Shown: piece after piece, positions 1 to 7,291 of the stretch | Layout of the letters: each line of letters begins with the position of its first letter | How positions within the stretch are numbered: position 1 is the stretch's first letter | Assembly: GCA_023460175.1 (NCBI GenBank) | Contig: JAEWRC010000067.1 | Coordinates: forward strand, 1 to 9,963 | Direction: 5' to 3' | Origin: Actinomycetes bacterium | GTDB lineage: Bacteria > Actinomycetota > Actinomycetes > Mycobacteriales > Mycobacteriaceae | DNA length: 9,963 nucleotides | Made by a program: the position numbers and the translations under genes | The notes under the pieces: generated by a model | Database searches by the model: none | What the model was told of the DNA's origin: nothing | What the model saw: only the letters and a program-made list of their open reading frames with translations

Positions 1-1212
1 GGTAGGGGCGGGTGTGGTCGATGTCGGTGGCGAAGGCCGGCCGGTCGCAGCCGGGGAAGCGACACGTCAGGTCGCGCAGGCGCACGAAGGTGTCCAGCTT
101 GGCCGAGGGCCGGTAGCGGGGTTCGGCCGTTGTCGGGGTGGTCACGGGGCGGACGCGGGCGCCGCGGTCGATCAGGTCTTGGAGCAACGGGGCGGGGATG
201 ATGGCGCCGCGGCCTTCGACGAGCAGGGCCGGCTTGGGCCGCGGGCCGGACGCTGCCGGCGTGGCTGACCCCGACGGCCCCGGGGTGGCTGCCGGGGAGG
301 GCGGGGCCGGGGGTGCTGGTTCGGGTTCCGATCCGGGTTCGGGTTCGTGTTGGGGTTGTTCGCCGTGCAGGCTCTCGCTGGTGTCGGCGGGTGTGGTGAG
401 GGTGGCGTGTTCGGCGACGACGTGGATGACGGTGTTGGTGGCGCGGCCGTCGTCGGCGGTGGCGGGGCATTCGGGGGATCCGCATAGGCAGTGAAGTGGT
501 CGGCTTTGTTGCCCAGGGCGCCGAGGGCATCGGCGCGGCGTTGGGCCACGGTGCGCGGGTCGTTTGCGCAGACGGCGGTGGCCATGGCGGTCAGGCGTTG
601 GTCGATGGCGGCGGCGTCGGTGGCCAGCAGTCGTCCCCACAGGGCGGTGGTGCCGCTTTGTTCGTCGGGGTCGGCGAAGGTCACGTCGCGGTGGCGGGCG
701 TTGCTGGTGGTGCGGCGCAGCGCGCCGGGGTCGATCTCGTCGACGAGCACGTCCAGGGATTGGCTGAGTTTGTAGTCCGACAGTGGGCCCCAGGTGTGGG
801 CTTGTTCGGCGATGCGGGCATCGAGGGTCGCGAGGGCTTCGGGGTTGAAGACCAGGTAGGTGCGGTCGGCGATGAGTTGAGCGGTGTGGGCGGTGATGGT
901 CCCGGCCAGGATCAGGGCGCCGATTTTGGGGAAGCGCTCGCGCACGGTGATGGCCAGGTTCATCAGGGCGGTGGCGCGGTGGTGGCTGATGTTCAAGGCG
1001 GCGGCGATTTCGGCGGCGGTGGCGTCCCAGTCGTCACAGGCCCAGTCGGGGTGCTCGTCGGTGCAGCGGCGGGTGACGAACTCGGCGACCGCGGCCAACC
1101 GTCGTCCCTCGGCGGCTGCCGTCGTGGTCGACCAGCCGCAGATGGCGTCGATCAACCCGGCATCGGGGCACCCGCGTAGCGCCCCAGGCTCCGGAAACGT
1201 CCCATCGAACAT
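1..1212 (-). pseudogene. DUF222 / 13E12-type HNH endonuclease-like gene, frameshifted and cut by the window edge
   Basis: The N-terminal part, read from ATG at 1212, is a DUF222 domain: an Ala-rich helical region with NISHHRATALMNLA and a later RRADALGALGNKADHFT. After DHFT the frame goes wrong at 490/491. Moving to the next frame at 490 gives CLCGSPECPATADDGRATN, then VIHVVAEHAT, a Pro/Glu linker, PALLVEGRGAIIP and the HNH start CRFPGCDRPAFATDIDHTRPY at the left edge. That frame has no stop over 1-490, so one base appears to be missing, for example a C restoring the family's Thr-Cys. Without it translation runs through a low-complexity Pro/Thr/Asn frame to a stop near 172. The family is abundant and multicopy in mycobacteria, and its biological role is unclear. 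The start is supported by a TANNNT box 7 nt upstream. It may be a real pseudogene or a sequencing error. The rest of the HNH domain lies outside the window. Confidence 0.85.
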
Positions 1213-1219
1213 GCGTGCG

Positions 1220-1225
1220 AGTCTA
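1220..1225 (-). promoter_or_regulatory. Candidate -10 box for a leaderless DUF222/HNH transcript
   Basis: On the minus strand TAGACT matches the mycobacterial TANNNT -10 pattern and lies exactly 7 nt before the ATG at 1212. Transcription would then begin at or next to the start codon. No Shine-Dalgarno sequence precedes this ATG, which fits leaderless translation. No convincing -35 hexamer is visible. The box is short, so chance is possible. Confidence 0.4.
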
Positions 1226-1261
1226 AGTCGCGGCGAGCGTGGTCGGAGCCCGGAAGCTGGG

Positions 1262-1292
1262 CAACTGTGGATGAAAACCCAACTGTGGATAA
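1262..1292. repeat. Two DnaA-box-like sites in an 18-bp-period direct repeat
   Basis: CAACTGTGGAT occurs twice, at 1262-1272 and 1280-1290, with an 18-bp period. On the minus strand the copies contain TCATCCACA (1274-1266) and TTATCCACA (1292-1284). The second is identical to the classical bacterial DnaA box, and the first differs at one position. They sit about 55-80 bp upstream of the DUF222/HNH start and about 55-110 bp before the groES promoter, so they could influence either gene. Two boxes alone do not make an origin: no dnaA or dnaN gene or AT-rich unwinding region is present. Confidence 0.6.
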
Positions 1293-1345
1293 CCGGGCGT
1301 CGCTGTTCGCCGGCAGCGATTTACCAGATAGGCACCGGGGCACCC

Positions 1346-1374
1346 TTGAGTGCTAGCACTCTCGTGTATAGAGT
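1346..1374 (+). promoter_or_regulatory. groESL promoter, SigA-like
   Basis: TTGAGT at 1346-1351 and TAGAGT at 1369-1374, separated by 17 bp, fit a vegetative mycobacterial promoter. The -10 falls inside the right half of the CIRCE operator and the -35 runs into the left part, so a repressor bound there would block RNA polymerase. The start would be near 1381, giving a groES 5' leader of about 100 nt. Confidence 0.6.
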
Positions 1375-1379
1375 GCTAG
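1353..1379 (+). promoter_or_regulatory. CIRCE operator (HrcA binding site)
   Basis: CTAGCACTC (1353-1361), 9 bp, then GAGTGCTAG (1371-1379) is a perfect inverted repeat. It differs from the CIRCE consensus TTAGCACTC-N9-GAGTGCTAA only at the outermost base of each arm. HrcA is known to bind this element and repress groE operons until heat shock. The left arm is also part of a second perfect palindrome, GAGTGCTAGCACTC at 1348-1361, which adds a third half-site. hrcA itself is not in this window. Confidence 0.93.
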
Positions 1380-1483
1380 GCGGCAGTCGGACCGCCTCGG
1401 GTCGGCACCCGCGACGACGGCGCGAGGGCAGGAACGAATGCCGACCACACATCAGAGTGAAACATGAGTGAAGGGGCTCCATC

Positions 1484-1786
1484 GTGGCGAGCGTGAACAT
1501 CAAGCCACTCGAGGACAAGATCCTCGTTCAGGCCAACGAGGCCGAGACCACGACCGCATCCGGTCTGGTCATCCCCGACACCGCCAAGGAGAAGCCGCAG
1601 GAAGGCACCGTCGTCGCAGTTGGCCCCGGCCGCTGGGATGAGGATGGCGAGAAGCGGATTCCCCTGGACGTGTCGGAGGGTGACGTCGTCATCTACAGCA
1701 AGTACGGCGGCACCGAGATCAAGTACAACGGCGAGGAGTACCTGATCCTGTCGGCCCGTGACGTGCTGGCCGTCGTCTCCAAGTAG
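1484..1786 (+). CDS. groES: Co-chaperonin GroES (Cpn10)
   Basis: This 100-aa protein is full length for the family. It forms the heptameric lid of the GroEL chamber and controls ATP-driven folding in the cytosol. Diagnostic segments include VNIKPLEDKILVQANEAETT, the mobile-loop region ending SGLVIPDTAKEKPQEGTVVA, VGPGRWDEDGEKR and the C-terminal YLILSARDVLAVVSK. It is near identical to known mycobacterial GroES. The start is GTG at 1484, preceded by a GAAGGGG Shine-Dalgarno at about 1470-1476. It is the first gene of the groES-groEL1 operon and is controlled by the CIRCE-overlapped promoter. An overlapping 10-codon reading frame (1464-1496) crosses its start. Confidence 0.98.
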   Translation: MASVNIKPLEDKILVQANEAETTTASGLVIPDTAKEKPQEGTVVAVGPGRWDEDGEKRIPLDVSEGDVVIYSKYGGTEIKYNGEEYLILSARDVLAVVSK

Positions 1787-1797
1787 CGATAAGTGTG

Positions 1798-1838
1798 CCG
1801 CCCCGGAGGTCCCCAGAACTGGGTGATGTCCGGGGCGG
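1798..1838 (+). promoter_or_regulatory. groES-groEL1 intercistronic hairpin
   Basis: CCGCCCCGG (1798-1806) pairs perfectly with CCGGGGCGG (1830-1838). Within the loop, CCCAG (1812-1816) and CTGGG (1819-1823) form a second nested stem. No T-run follows, and groEL1 starts 40 nt later with its own ribosome binding site, so this is more likely a processing, stability or partial-attenuation element than a terminator. From memory, processing of the M. tuberculosis groESL1 transcript between the two genes has been reported. Here only the fold is seen. Confidence 0.6.
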
Positions 1839-1878
1839 TACGCGTCGAGTGGGAATGACCCGTTAGGGAAAGACATCT

Positions 1879-3504
<1,626 letters not shown>

Positions 3505-3514
3505 GTAGACACGT

Positions 3515-3550
3515 AAAACACTCCCGGTCCGCATGGGCCGGGAGTGTTTT
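3515..3550 (+). terminator. Intrinsic terminator of groES-groEL1
   Basis: A perfect 13-bp stem, AAAACACTCCCGG (3515-3527) with CCGGGAGTGTTTT (3538-3550), has a 10-nt loop and ends in a T-run. It starts 10 nt after the groEL1 stop. It separates the chaperonin operon from the next genes and also excludes the upstream start at 3544 for the following gene. Confidence 0.93.
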
Positions 3551-3627
3551 CGTTCCTGCGGCTCCGCGTGGCCAGATTGAGGCAACCGCCCCACGCGCAA
3601 TCGGCGTCGGCAGCGCACGCTGAGGCC

Positions 3628-4386
3628 ATGAGCACACTGAAGAATCCCCGCACCGCCGCCGCGGAGGTGGCGCGCACACCGGAATTGCCCTCGGGGCCCG
3701 CGGAAACCGTCACCGGGTTCGGCGTCATGGGCCTACCCTTCGCCAGCGGCCACTACCTGGCTCTCCGTGATTTCCCGGCAGCATCGTTCCTGCCCGATTC
3801 GATACCGGGCTACCGTTCGGTGTGGCACCGCGACCCCACCGGAGCCTGGACGTTCTACGCCACCACCGCCGCCGAATACAGTTGCGCGCGCTACTTCAGT
3901 ACGGCCACCGCCAACGCGGCGGTGCAGTGCGCCGTCGACATCACCTGGACCGGAGATTTCACGCTGATCGTCGAGATCCCCGGGGTGTTGAGCTGGTCGG
4001 TGGAACTGCGGCACACGCCGGCCACGCGACTGCTCACCCGGGTGGGATGTCACCTCCCCGAACCACTTTGGACCCAGCGCGCGGTGCTGGCCGGCATCGG
4101 GCGGATGGCCGGACCACTGCTGGACGCCGGGCAGGTCCGGTTGGCCGGAACCATGCCCAACGGACAGCACTTCCGCATCGCTCCCAAGCAGATATGGGCG
4201 GTCCACTCGTCGCGGGCGGTGCTGCACGGGCGCGACCTGGGCGGCATCGAACGACTGGCCCAACAGGCTCGACTCGGCGACTTCCGGGCGCCGCAGCGCG
4301 GGCTGGCCGTGGTGGGTCAGGGTCGCTTCGATTCGTTTGATCCAACCAGGCATCGCAGTGCTGCTGAGTTGGCAGAATCAGGGTAA
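3628..4386 (+). CDS. Conserved-looking protein of unknown function, coupled to the HD-GYP/LuxR regulator
   Basis: I do not recognise a domain in this 252-aa protein. The frame is open further upstream to 3544, but that start lies inside the groEL1 terminator. The ATG at 3628 (MSTLKNPRTAAAE) is preferred, although only a weak, close TGAGG precedes it. The sequence has no signal peptide or membrane helix. It is rich in aromatic residues and looks beta-rich: LPDSIPGYRSVWHRDPTGAW, FYATTAAEYSCARYF, and alternating hydrophobic stretches such as DFTLIVEIPGVLSWSVEL. An enclosed ligand-binding barrel is one possibility, but that is inference only. The TAA stop overlaps the next ATG by one base (TAATG), which implies translational coupling. 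A sensor, partner or substrate of that regulator is a reasonable guess. Codon use matches its neighbours. Confidence 0.8.
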   Translation: MSTLKNPRTAAAEVARTPELPSGPAETVTGFGVMGLPFASGHYLALRDFPAASFLPDSIPGYRSVWHRDPTGAWTFYATTAAEYSCARYFSTATANAAVQCAVDITWTGDFTLIVEIPGVLSWSVELRHTPATRLLTRVGCHLPEPLWTQRAVLAGIGRMAGPLLDAGQVRLAGTMPNGQHFRIAPKQIWAVHSSRAVLHGRDLGGIERLAQQARLGDFRAPQRGLAVVGQGRFDSFDPTRHRSAAELAESG

Positions 4387-5936
4387 TGGACGCGGGGGTG
4401 GGTCCTACCCGGGCCGAATTGTTGGCGGCGCTATCGGTTGCCGTCGACCTCGGCTTGGGCCAACCCGCCGAGCACATGCTGCGCTCGGCGCTGATCGCCA
4501 CCAGGATCGCCGATCGGCTCGGACTTTCAGCGCGCGAACGCGATTGCGTGTACTACACCGCGCTGGTCATGTGGATCGGCTGCCACGCCGATTCGCACGA
4601 GTACGCACGCTGGTTCGGTGACGACATCGCCGTGCGTCACGACTCCTACCTGGTCGACTGGGTGGGCCTGCCGTACTTTCGATTCTTGATATCGAATGTC
4701 GCTCGTGGAGAGCCACTTTCGCGACGCCTTTGGGTGTTGGCGGCATTGTTCGTCAATGCCCGCGGGCAGCTGTCGCGGCTGATCCACTCGCACTGCACCT
4801 CGGCGGGGCTGTTGGCCGAACGAATGGGTTTGGGCGCCGACGTCCAGCACGCCCTGAGCTTTACCGTCGAACGGTTCGACGGCGGCGGGTTGCCCGCCGG
4901 CGTGCGCGGCGAGGCGATCCCGATCGCCATCCGGATAGTTCAACTCGCCGATACGGTCGAGGTGCATCATCGGACGCTGGGTGTCCAGGGTGCCGCAGCG
5001 ATGGTCCGCGCTCGCCGTGGCGGCCAGTTCGACCCGCGGATCGCGGACGTCTTCCTCGCCGACCCCGAGCAGATGCTGGCCGGCCCCGCCGCGGGCGACA
5101 GTTGGAACGCCGCGTTACGGCAGGCGCCTGATCGCGGTGAACAGCTGGCGGGGCCCGATCTGGAGGACATGTTGCAGGCCCTCGGCGACTTCGTCGATCT
5201 GAAATGTCCCTTCACCCTCGGGCATTCACGCGCCGTGGCCGAGCTTGCGGCATCGGCCGCGGGCATTGCCGGACTTGCCGAAGCCGAGGTCGCGATCCTG
5301 CGTCGTGCCGGCTATGTCCACGACCTCGGACGCATCGGCGTGTCGAACCGTGTCTGGTCCAAGCCCACGAACCTGTCAGCGGGGGAGTTCGAACGAGTCC
5401 GCCTGCATCCGTACCTCACCGTGCGGATCCTCAGCCAGGTCAACGGTTTACGCGAGGTGGCGACGTTGGCCGGCAATCACCACGAATGCCTCGACGGCAC
5501 CGGCTATCCCCGCAATCTCACCGGGGGCGCGTTGACTCTGTCGGATCGGATCCTGGCCGCGGCCGTCAGCTACCAATCGGCGCTGGAGCCTCGGCCCTAC
5601 CGGCCGGCGATGTCGCCCGTCGACGCCGAGCGCAGATTACGCGCCAGGACGGCCGCCGGGGAACTGGACGCCACCGCGGTGGACGCGGTCCTCGATGCCG
5701 CTGCACACCGCCCCGGTCGGGCACATGTGCGACCGGATCGATTGACGCCACGCGAGATCGAGGTGCTGCGTCTGGTCGCCACCGGGGCGTCCAACAAGGA
5801 GATCGCGACGGCCCTGGTGATCAGTGAGAAGACCGCCCGCAACCACGTCGAGCGCACCTACGCCAAAATCGGGGTGTCCAACCGCATCGGCGCGAGCATG
5901 TATGCGCTGCAGAACGGGTTGGCTGCTCCAGGATGA
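4386..5936 (+). CDS. Tandem HD-GYP-like phosphohydrolase fused to a LuxR-type DNA-binding domain
   Basis: This 516-aa regulator has three parts. Residues about 20-220 form a degenerate HD-GYP half: the HD pair is replaced by Met62-Trp63 (ALVMWIG), the HH pair by Thr-Val before ERFDGGGLP (162-170), and GYP by GLP, but the late QLAD Asp189 is kept. Residues about 260-415 form a second half with His280, His312-Asp313 (VHDLGRIG), His341, His365-His366 and DGTGYP (370-375). In this half the family's late metal Asp (ADxYDA) is Val394. Residues about 452-512 form a LuxR/GerE HTH: LTPREIEVLRLVATGASNKE, then a recognition helix with KTARNHVERTYAKIGVSNR. HD-GYP domains are known to hydrolyse cyclic dinucleotides, typically c-di-GMP. 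Whether this one is a catalyst or a ligand sensor is uncertain. No receiver domain or membrane segment is seen. The start is coupled to the preceding gene by TAATG. Confidence 0.9.
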   Translation: MDAGVGPTRAELLAALSVAVDLGLGQPAEHMLRSALIATRIADRLGLSARERDCVYYTALVMWIGCHADSHEYARWFGDDIAVRHDSYLVDWVGLPYFRFLISNVARGEPLSRRLWVLAALFVNARGQLSRLIHSHCTSAGLLAERMGLGADVQHALSFTVERFDGGGLPAGVRGEAIPIAIRIVQLADTVEVHHRTLGVQGAAAMVRARRGGQFDPRIADVFLADPEQMLAGPAAGDSWNAALRQAPDRGEQLAGPDLEDMLQALGDFVDLKCPFTLGHSRAVAELAASAAGIAGLAEAEVAILRRAGYVHDLGRIGVSNRVWSKPTNLSAGEFERVRLHPYLTVRILSQVNGLREVATLAGNHHECLDGTGYPRNLTGGALTLSDRILAAAVSYQSALEPRPYRPAMSPVDAERRLRARTAAGELDATAVDAVLDAAAHRPGRAHVRPDRLTPREIEVLRLVATGASNKEIATALVISEKTARNHVERTYAKIGVSNRIGASMYALQNGLAAPG

Positions 5937-5982
5937 CGTTGTCGTGCCCGTCCTCCACTGTGCCCGACGCGACCACCTGGTT

Positions 5983-6011
5983 TTGCCTGAATTCAAACGC
6001 CGGTATAGCCT
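5983..6011 (+). promoter_or_regulatory. Promoter of the aroG leader, giving a likely leaderless transcript
   Basis: TTGCCT (5983-5988), a 17-bp spacer and TAGCCT (6006-6011) fit a mycobacterial SigA-type promoter. The GTG of the leader peptide begins 7 nt after the -10, where transcription would normally start. The mRNA would thus begin with, or within a base of, the start codon. The promoter lies just inside the gap after the HD-GYP/LuxR gene, so aroG has its own transcription start. Confidence 0.6.
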
Positions 6012-6018
6012 GGCTTTC

Positions 6019-6093
6019 GTGAACATCGGCGTGTGTGCCAGCTATTGGCGCTTTATCGAGGCTCCGGGCGGAGCCGATAAAGCGCAGCTTTAA
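6019..6093 (+). CDS. Putative aromatic leader peptide of aroG (24 codons)
   Basis: GTG at 6019 opens a 24-codon frame beginning MNIGVCASYWRFIEAP and ending at TAA 6091-6093. Four consecutive codons, Tyr-Trp-Arg-Phe (6043-6054), include all three aromatic end products of the shikimate pathway. They sit at the base of a long hairpin (6048-6085), the position expected for control codons in ribosome-mediated attenuation. No Shine-Dalgarno sequence is present, but the promoter places the transcript start at the GTG, so leaderless translation is likely. The frame is also open upstream into the HD-GYP gene, so only the promoter and context define this start. An analogous attenuator leader is, from memory, known before aroF in Corynebacterium glutamicum. 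The peptide itself probably has no function beyond ribosome positioning. Confidence 0.65.
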   Translation: MNIGVCASYWRFIEAPGGADKAQL

Positions 6094-6114
6094 GGACGCA
6101 TCCACCCGGAGCCC

Positions 6115-6140
6115 AGGCAGTGACCATCAGGTCGCTGCCT
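6115..6140 (+). terminator. Terminator-like hairpin in the aroG leader
   Basis: AGGCAGTGACC (6115-6125) pairs with GGTCGCTGCCT (6130-6140) around the tetraloop ATCA: 11 pairs with one G-T wobble. It is followed by TTCGTCATT, a poor T-tract, so termination would be partial or conditional. It begins 22 nt after the leader-peptide stop codon. Its right arm (6136-6143) can alternatively pair with the aroG Shine-Dalgarno region (6186-6193), so it could also act as an anti-sequestering element. Confidence 0.5.
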
Positions 6141-6201
6141 TTCGTCATTCAAGGGGCGCCGGATAGCCGCAGGTGCCCCATATCAGGAAGGCACTGAAGA
6201 G

Positions 6202-7251
6202 ATGAACCTGGCGCAGACCGCCACCCCACCGGTGACATCCGACCGGCGGGTCCGCAGTTTCAGCGAGATCCCCAGCCCGCACGAGGTGCTCACCGAGTTC
6301 CCGCTGGGTGCCCGCCGCGCCGAGCGGGTCGCCCGCGACCGCGACGAGGTCGCCGATATCCTCGCCGGCCGCGACAACCGGCTGTTGGTCGTGGTGGGGC
6401 CCTGTTCGGTGCACGATCCGGCGGCCGCCCTGGACTACGCGAGCCGGCTGGTCAAGGTCGCCGACGAACTCGGTGACCGGCTGAAGATCGTCATGCGGGT
6501 GTACTTCGAGAAGCCCCGCACCACGGTCGGCTGGAAGGGCCTGATCAACGACCCGGGGATGGACGGCACCTTCGACGTGGCCCGCGGGCTGCGCGTCGCC
6601 CGTCAACTGCTGCTCGACGTCATCGACATCGGGTTGCCGGTGGGTTGCGAGTTCCTGGAGCCGACCAGCCCGCAGTACATCGCCGACGCGGTGGCCTGGG
6701 GAGCGATCGGTGCCCGCACCACCGAATCCCAGGTGCACCGCCAGTTGGCGTCGGGCCTGTCGATGCCGGTCGGGTTCAAGAACGGGACCGACGGCAACGT
6801 GCAGGTCGCCGTGGACGGCGCGAAATCCGCTACGGCGTCGCATGTTTTCTTCGGCATGGACGACATGGGCCGCGGCGCGGTCGTCACGACCGAGGGCAAC
6901 GAGGACTGCCACGTGATCCTGCGCGGCGGCACCGGCGGACCGAACTGCGACGGAGACGCAGTGACGGCCGCGGCGGCCCGACTCGAGGCGGCCGGACTGC
7001 CCGGGCGGGTCGTGATCGACTGCAGCCACGCCAATTCCGGTAAGGACCACATCCGTCAGGAGGGGGTCGCCGCCGAGGTCGCCCAACTGGTGCGCGACGG
7101 GTCGCCGGTCAGCGGCGTGATGCTGGAGAGCTTCCTGGTCGGTGGGGCACAGGCGCCCGAAGCCCAGCCGCTCACCTACGGCCAGTCGGTGACCGACAAG
7201 TGCATGGACTGGGCGGCCACCGATCGGGTGCTGCGCGATCTGGCGAGGTAG
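6202..7251 (+). CDS. aroG: 3-deoxy-7-phosphoheptulonate synthase, class I (DAHP synthase)
   Basis: This 349-aa enzyme condenses phosphoenolpyruvate and erythrose 4-phosphate to DAHP, the first step of the shikimate pathway in the cytosol. The length is typical of AroG/AroF/AroH. Metal ligands are visible: Cys68 (VVVGPCSVHDP), His276 (DCSHANSGK), Glu309 (GVMLESFL) and Asp332 (TDKCMDW). Substrate-binding segments include MRVYFEKPRTTVGWKG (98-113), ARTTESQ with Arg172, GFKNGTDG with Lys193, and ILRGG with Arg241. The N-terminal extension resembles the regulatory arm used for feedback inhibition by aromatic amino acids in this class, but the effector cannot be read off. M. tuberculosis uses a class II enzyme, so this is probably an additional isoenzyme. 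AGGAAGG at 6185-6191 is the ribosome binding site. The leader peptide and hairpins upstream suggest attenuation. Confidence 0.96.
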   Translation: MNLAQTATPPVTSDRRVRSFSEIPSPHEVLTEFPLGARRAERVARDRDEVADILAGRDNRLLVVVGPCSVHDPAAALDYASRLVKVADELGDRLKIVMRVYFEKPRTTVGWKGLINDPGMDGTFDVARGLRVARQLLLDVIDIGLPVGCEFLEPTSPQYIADAVAWGAIGARTTESQVHRQLASGLSMPVGFKNGTDGNVQVAVDGAKSATASHVFFGMDDMGRGAVVTTEGNEDCHVILRGGTGGPNCDGDAVTAAAARLEAAGLPGRVVIDCSHANSGKDHIRQEGVAAEVAQLVRDGSPVSGVMLESFLVGGAQAPEAQPLTYGQSVTDKCMDWAATDRVLRDLAR

Positions 7252-7256
7252 GCGAG

Positions 7257-7291
7257 CGGGGGCTGCCCGTCAGAAGATGGTGTAGCCCCCG
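7257..7291. terminator. Possible bidirectional terminator between aroG and the SDR gene
   Basis: CGGGGGCT (7257-7264) pairs with AGCCCCCG (7284-7291) around a 19-nt loop. It lies at the convergent junction: 5 nt after the aroG stop and across the last codons of the SDR gene. Neither side has a T-run, so it may only weaken read-through or stabilise 3' ends. Confidence 0.3.

Larger units (their letters stand above)
6019..6201 (+). promoter_or_regulatory. aroG attenuator leader RNA
   Basis: The 183-nt leader before aroG holds several hairpins. A: GCGCTTTATC (6048-6057) with GATAAAGCGC (6076-6085), continued by GGCTCC (6060-6065) with GGAGCC (6070-6075) around loop GGGC, 16 pairs with a 2-nt bulge. 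B: GGCTCCGGG (6060-6068) can instead pair with CCCGGAGCC (6105-6113), excluding the top of A. C: the terminator-like stem at 6115-6140. D: GGGGCGCC (6153-6160) with GGTGCCCC (6172-6179). A small 5' stem, GTGCCA (6035-6040) with TGGCGC (6046-6051), also competes with A. A ribosome stalled on the Tyr, Trp or Phe codons would cover the left arm of A. This is a coherent attenuator architecture, but which state switches aroG on cannot be settled by eye. Confidence 0.65.

Noticed and set aside
172..490. Pro/Thr/Asn-rich C-terminus of the DUF222 frame as a real domain
   Set aside because: It appears only after the frameshift. The neighbouring frame carries the conserved DUF222-HNH sequence over the same bases.
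496..1179. 227-codon Gly/Val-rich frame on the plus strand
   Set aside because: It is a shadow of the DUF222 gene, with the low-complexity Gly/Ala/Val composition of a mirrored GC-rich frame.
1262..1292. Replication origin
   Set aside because: There are only two DnaA-like boxes, and no AT-rich unwinding element or dnaA/dnaN gene is nearby.
1345..1351. CTTGAGT as part of a HAIR (HspR) operator
   Set aside because: Only one half-site is present. The inverted ACTCAAG at the required 7-bp spacing is missing, and CIRCE explains the sequence.
3544..3627. N-terminal extension of the unknown gene from the upstream start
   Set aside because: The start lies within the 3' arm of the groEL1 terminator, and the extension is Arg/Gln/Ala-rich without a ribosome binding site.
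5933..6022. 29-codon frame overlapping the HD-GYP/LuxR stop by ATGA and containing two Trp
   Set aside because: It spans the promoter of the aroG leader and uses rare codons (ATA, TCA, AAT). Its stop overlaps the GTG of the better-supported leader peptide.
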